Origin: Chrysiogenia bacterium
Lineage (GTDB): Bacteria > JAGRBM01
Length of the DNA stretch: 7,716 nt
Direction: 5' to 3'
Assembly (NCBI GenBank): GCA_020434085.1
Contig: JAGRBM010000340.1
Location: 1 to 7,716 of the forward strand
How positions within the stretch are numbered: position 1 is the stretch's first letter; the number at the start of each line of letters is the position of its first letter. A program made the position numbers and the translations under genes. The notes beneath the pieces were generated by a model. The model did no database searches. It was not told the origin of the DNA and saw only the letters and a list, made by a program, of their open reading frames with translations. Shown here piece after piece: positions 6,293 through 7,716 of the stretch.

Positions 6293-6383
6293 GGCGCCGA
6301 AGGCGCCGCTTCTCAGCTCTTCCCCCGCCCTGTTTGGCAATCGAGAGGGGGAAGATGCCAAAGGCAGATGGGGCACCAAGCCC
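6293..6383 (+). repeat. Tandem 90-bp double-hairpin repeat, copy 1
   Basis: The 90-bp unit begins one base after the crotonase stop. Hairpin 1 is GGCGCC-GAA-GGCGCC (6293-6307). Hairpin 2 is TCTTCCCCC/GGGGGAAGA (6318-6326 with 6347-6355) around a 20-nt loop. It ends in AGATGGGGCACCAAGCCC. It differs from copy 2 at only 6 of 90 positions. The first hairpin directly after the stop codon could help end transcription or protect the 3' end of the message, but there is no T-tract, so it is not called a terminator. Confidence 0.85.
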
Positions 6384-6473
6384 GCGCCGAAGGCGCGACT
6401 GATCAGCTCTTCCCCCGCCCTGTTTGGCAATCGAGAGGGGGAAGATGCCGAAGGCAGAAGGGGCACCAAGCCC
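6384..6473 (+). repeat. Tandem 90-bp double-hairpin repeat, copy 2
   Basis: This is an exact 90-bp step from copy 1, with about 93% identity by eye. Hairpin 1 here is CGCGCC-GAA-GGCGCG (6383-6397): the closing pair is C-G where copy 1 has G-C, a compensatory change that keeps the stem. Hairpin 2 (6408-6416 with 6437-6445) is unchanged. Four of the six differences fall at or near the hairpin 1 junction and two in the tail. Confidence 0.85.
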
Positions 6474-6538
6474 GCGCCGAAGGCGCGACGACTCAGCTCT
6501 TCCCCCGTGCCGGGGGAAGATGCCAAAGGCAGATGGGG
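6474..6538 (+). repeat. Tandem double-hairpin repeat, copy 3, shortened
   Basis: This copy has the same hairpin 1 (C-G closed, 6473-6487) and the same TCTTCCCCC/GGGGGAAGA stem (6498-6506 with 6512-6520). The hairpin 2 loop is only 5 nt (GTGCC) instead of 20, so 15 bases are gone while both arms stay intact. It ends in GATGCCAAAGGCAGATGGGG, after which similarity to the other copies stops. Confidence 0.8.
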
Positions 6539-6566
6539 GCAGGTGCTATAAGTGCTGCGCGGCACG

Positions 6567-6614
6567 CCCCCTCAGTCCGGCTCCGCCGGACAGCTCCCCC
6601 GTCCGCGGGGGAGC
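6567..6614 (+). repeat. Diverged fourth double-hairpin element before the DoxX-like gene
   Basis: The architecture matches the tandem units with different stem sequences. Hairpin 1 is GTCCGGC-TCC-GCCGGAC (6575-6591, 7-bp stem, 3-nt loop). It is followed by GCTCCCCC/GGGGGAGC (6593-6600 with 6607-6614) around a 6-nt loop. As in the 90-bp units, a CAGCTC...CCCCC arm follows the small hairpin. It ends 24 bp before the DoxX-like start. Similar CCCTCAGTC-hairpin-CAGCTCCCCC repeats are widespread in bacterial genomes, as recalled and not checked. The whole 6293-6638 gap (about 345 bp) is occupied by these repeats and shows no credible gene. Confidence 0.7.
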
Positions 6615-6638
6615 GCTGAATGGAAACGGAGAGATCCC

Positions 6639-7019
6639 ATGCCCCTTGGAACGAACATTTTCATCGCCGTGCTCGGCGTGCTGTTCCTCGTTACCGGCTC
6701 ACCGAAGGTTGTCGGCGTGAAGTATTTCGCGCGGGCCTTTGAGAAGTTCGGCTACCCGCAGTGGCTGCGGGTCGTCGCGGGTCTCATCGAGGTCGTCGGC
6801 GGCGCGGGGCTCCTTGCCGGGATCTGGTTCCCCCCGACGGCGACGCTCGGCGCGCTCCTGATCTTTCCGGTGATGTGCGGCGCGACGTATACGAACTACG
6901 TGAAGGTCAATTCCACCAACGGCACCGGCACGCTGGTGATCGTGGGGCTGGTTCTGCTGAGCGCCTGGCTCACCCTGCCCCACGCCATGAACACGCTGGG
7001 GATGAGCTCGCCCTGGTAA
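6639..7019 (+). CDS. DoxX-like small membrane protein
   Basis: This 126-aa protein has four predicted membrane segments (about 5-20, 43-62, 66-87 and 98-115) in the pattern of the DoxX/DoxX_2 family. It opens with a helix ending in TGSPKVVGVKYF, and the second segment has GLIEVVGGAGLLAGIW, typical of that family. These small quinone- or redox-associated membrane proteins are poorly defined in function. The ATG at 6639 has GGAGAG 5 nt upstream; an upstream extension to 6552 would run into the repeat region and is rejected. It is separated from the crotonase gene by about 345 bp of repeats, so co-transcription with the catabolic genes is uncertain. It converges with the next gene across 4 bp. 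Confidence 0.8.
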   Translation: MPLGTNIFIAVLGVLFLVTGSPKVVGVKYFARAFEKFGYPQWLRVVAGLIEVVGGAGLLAGIWFPPTATLGALLIFPVMCGATYTNYVKVNSTNGTGTLVIVGLVLLSAWLTLPHAMNTLGMSSPW

Positions 7020-7023
7020 ACCC

Positions 7024-7653
7024 TCAGGCAAGGGGCGGCCGCCTCGCCAGGTAGAACATCGGACCCACAACCGGAATCGCCGCGTAAGCCGCAAAGCGGC
7101 CTGCGTTCCAGCAGCCGCGGCGCCGCATATCGGCGCGCACCGCCGCGAGCGGCAGGAGCAGCGTGAGCAAGCAGATGTCGATGCTCATCACGTAGACGAA
7201 GGACTCGCGCCGCGCCAGATCGACAAAGGCCGGCCAGTCGCCGACGAAGATTCCCAGCCCCAGCAATCCCGCTCCCGCCAGCGCGAGAAACCAGCCCAAC
7301 GCCGGGTGGTCGAGCACCCGCGCGACCTGGGTCTGCGGGGCTTCGAGCACGTAGTCGTCGCGTCGCAGCGCGTAGTAGGGAAGCAGCGCCATCGCGCCGA
7401 AGAAGAAAGCCCCCAGCAGAAACCAGCCGCCGTGGGGAAGGCCCGTCTCGCGCTCGTGCCAGATCGTCGCGCCGAATGCCAGCCAGAGCACGCCGATCGC
7501 ATTCCACTCCGCAATGAGCGCGGGATTGAAGTCCCAGTAGTTGCCGATCGCCAGGTTGCCGAAGAGTTTGAGCGACTCCCCCGTCGGCGCGGGGCTCGTC
7601 AAAAACGCCGCCAGCGCAAAGGCCGCCCACCAGAGCCAGTAGAGTTTTTTCAT
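7024..7653 (-). CDS. Multi-pass membrane protein, DUF2834-like
   Basis: This 209-aa protein has about six hydrophobic segments (roughly 4-20, 45-64, 76-95, 119-138, 151-172 and 187-203). Features include NYWDFNPALIAEWNAIGV (38-55), FVYVMSIDICLLTLLLPLA (152-170) and a C-terminal AAYAAIPVVGPMFYLARRP (188-206). This pattern, especially the 'FV.VMSID' segment followed by a basic loop and a 'IPVVGPMFYL' end, resembles DUF2834-type proteins of bacteria and plastids. The function is unknown. The ATG at 7653 is the first in frame; a G-rich run (7658-7665) upstream is the only Shine-Dalgarno candidate and is weak. It is convergent with the DoxX-like gene and leaves no room for a terminator between them. 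Its promoter would lie in the last 60 bases of the window, where none is obvious. Confidence 0.7.
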   Translation of the reverse strand: MKKLYWLWWAAFALAAFLTSPAPTGESLKLFGNLAIGNYWDFNPALIAEWNAIGVLWLAFGATIWHERETGLPHGGWFLLGAFFFGAMALLPYYALRRDDYVLEAPQTQVARVLDHPALGWFLALAGAGLLGLGIFVGDWPAFVDLARRESFVYVMSIDICLLTLLLPLAAVRADMRRRGCWNAGRFAAYAAIPVVGPMFYLARRPPLA

Positions 7654-7716
7654 GGAGTCCCCCCCGCGCTATCCCTCGATCGCCACTTGCCGTTAGGCAC
7701 CCTATGCATTTCCAAC

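Noticed and set aside
6293-6355. Hairpins after the crotonase stop considered as a rho-independent terminator
   Set aside because: There are stable stems but no following T-tract, so only a repeat or structural role is reported.
6293-6538. Tandem repeats considered as a CRISPR array
   Set aside because: The whole 90-bp unit is repeated with no unique spacers, and no cas genes are present.
6368-6619. Open frames reading through the 90-bp repeats, giving 30-aa peptide repeats
   Set aside because: The period is a multiple of three, so any frame without a stop looks like a repeat protein. There is no ribosome-binding site, and base changes preserve stems rather than amino acids.

Overview
The window is GC-rich, densely packed bacterial chromosome with strong GC bias at third codon positions, which explains the many long antisense shadow ORFs. 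An export-type lipid gene set, short intergenic hairpin repeats and aromatic or acyl-CoA catabolism genes suggest a free-living Gram-negative proteobacterium or relative, possibly deltaproteobacterial/Myxococcota-like. This placement is a low-confidence inference, because no rRNA or other marker gene is present.

Layout. Bases 1-75 may hold the start of a leftward gene cut by the window edge. Bases 221-2774 are a leftward three-gene operon whose neighbours overlap by 4 nt: a PAP2-type phosphatase membrane protein, a 379-aa probably exported protein of unknown function, and a PlsC-type acyltransferase, followed by a possible terminator. Bases 2775-2934 separate this operon from a divergent rightward unit and carry an 18-bp inverted repeat that looks like a repressor operator. 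The rightward unit (2935-7019) encodes a divergent homogentisate 1,2-dioxygenase-family cupin, an alpha/beta hydrolase, a crotonase-superfamily protein and a small DoxX-like membrane protein. The last gene (7024-7653) is a leftward multi-pass membrane protein that converges on the DoxX-like gene with a 4-bp gap.

How the genes may work together. The leftward operon looks like phospholipid acylation and dephosphorylation at the envelope, with an unknown exported partner. The rightward unit resembles a catabolic module of ring-cleaving dioxygenase, C-C or ester hydrolase and CoA-dependent crotonase. The usual homogentisate partners (maleylacetoacetate isomerase, fumarylacetoacetase) are absent from the window, and the dioxygenase and crotonase both lack residues considered catalytic in their textbook relatives. 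A non-classical substrate is therefore possible.

The least ordinary DNA lies on both sides of the crotonase gene. Upstream is a head-to-head pair of hairpin repeats whose last arm runs into the crotonase ribosome-binding site. Downstream is a tandem array of a 90-bp double-hairpin unit (two full copies, one shortened copy and one diverged relative) showing a compensatory base-pair change.
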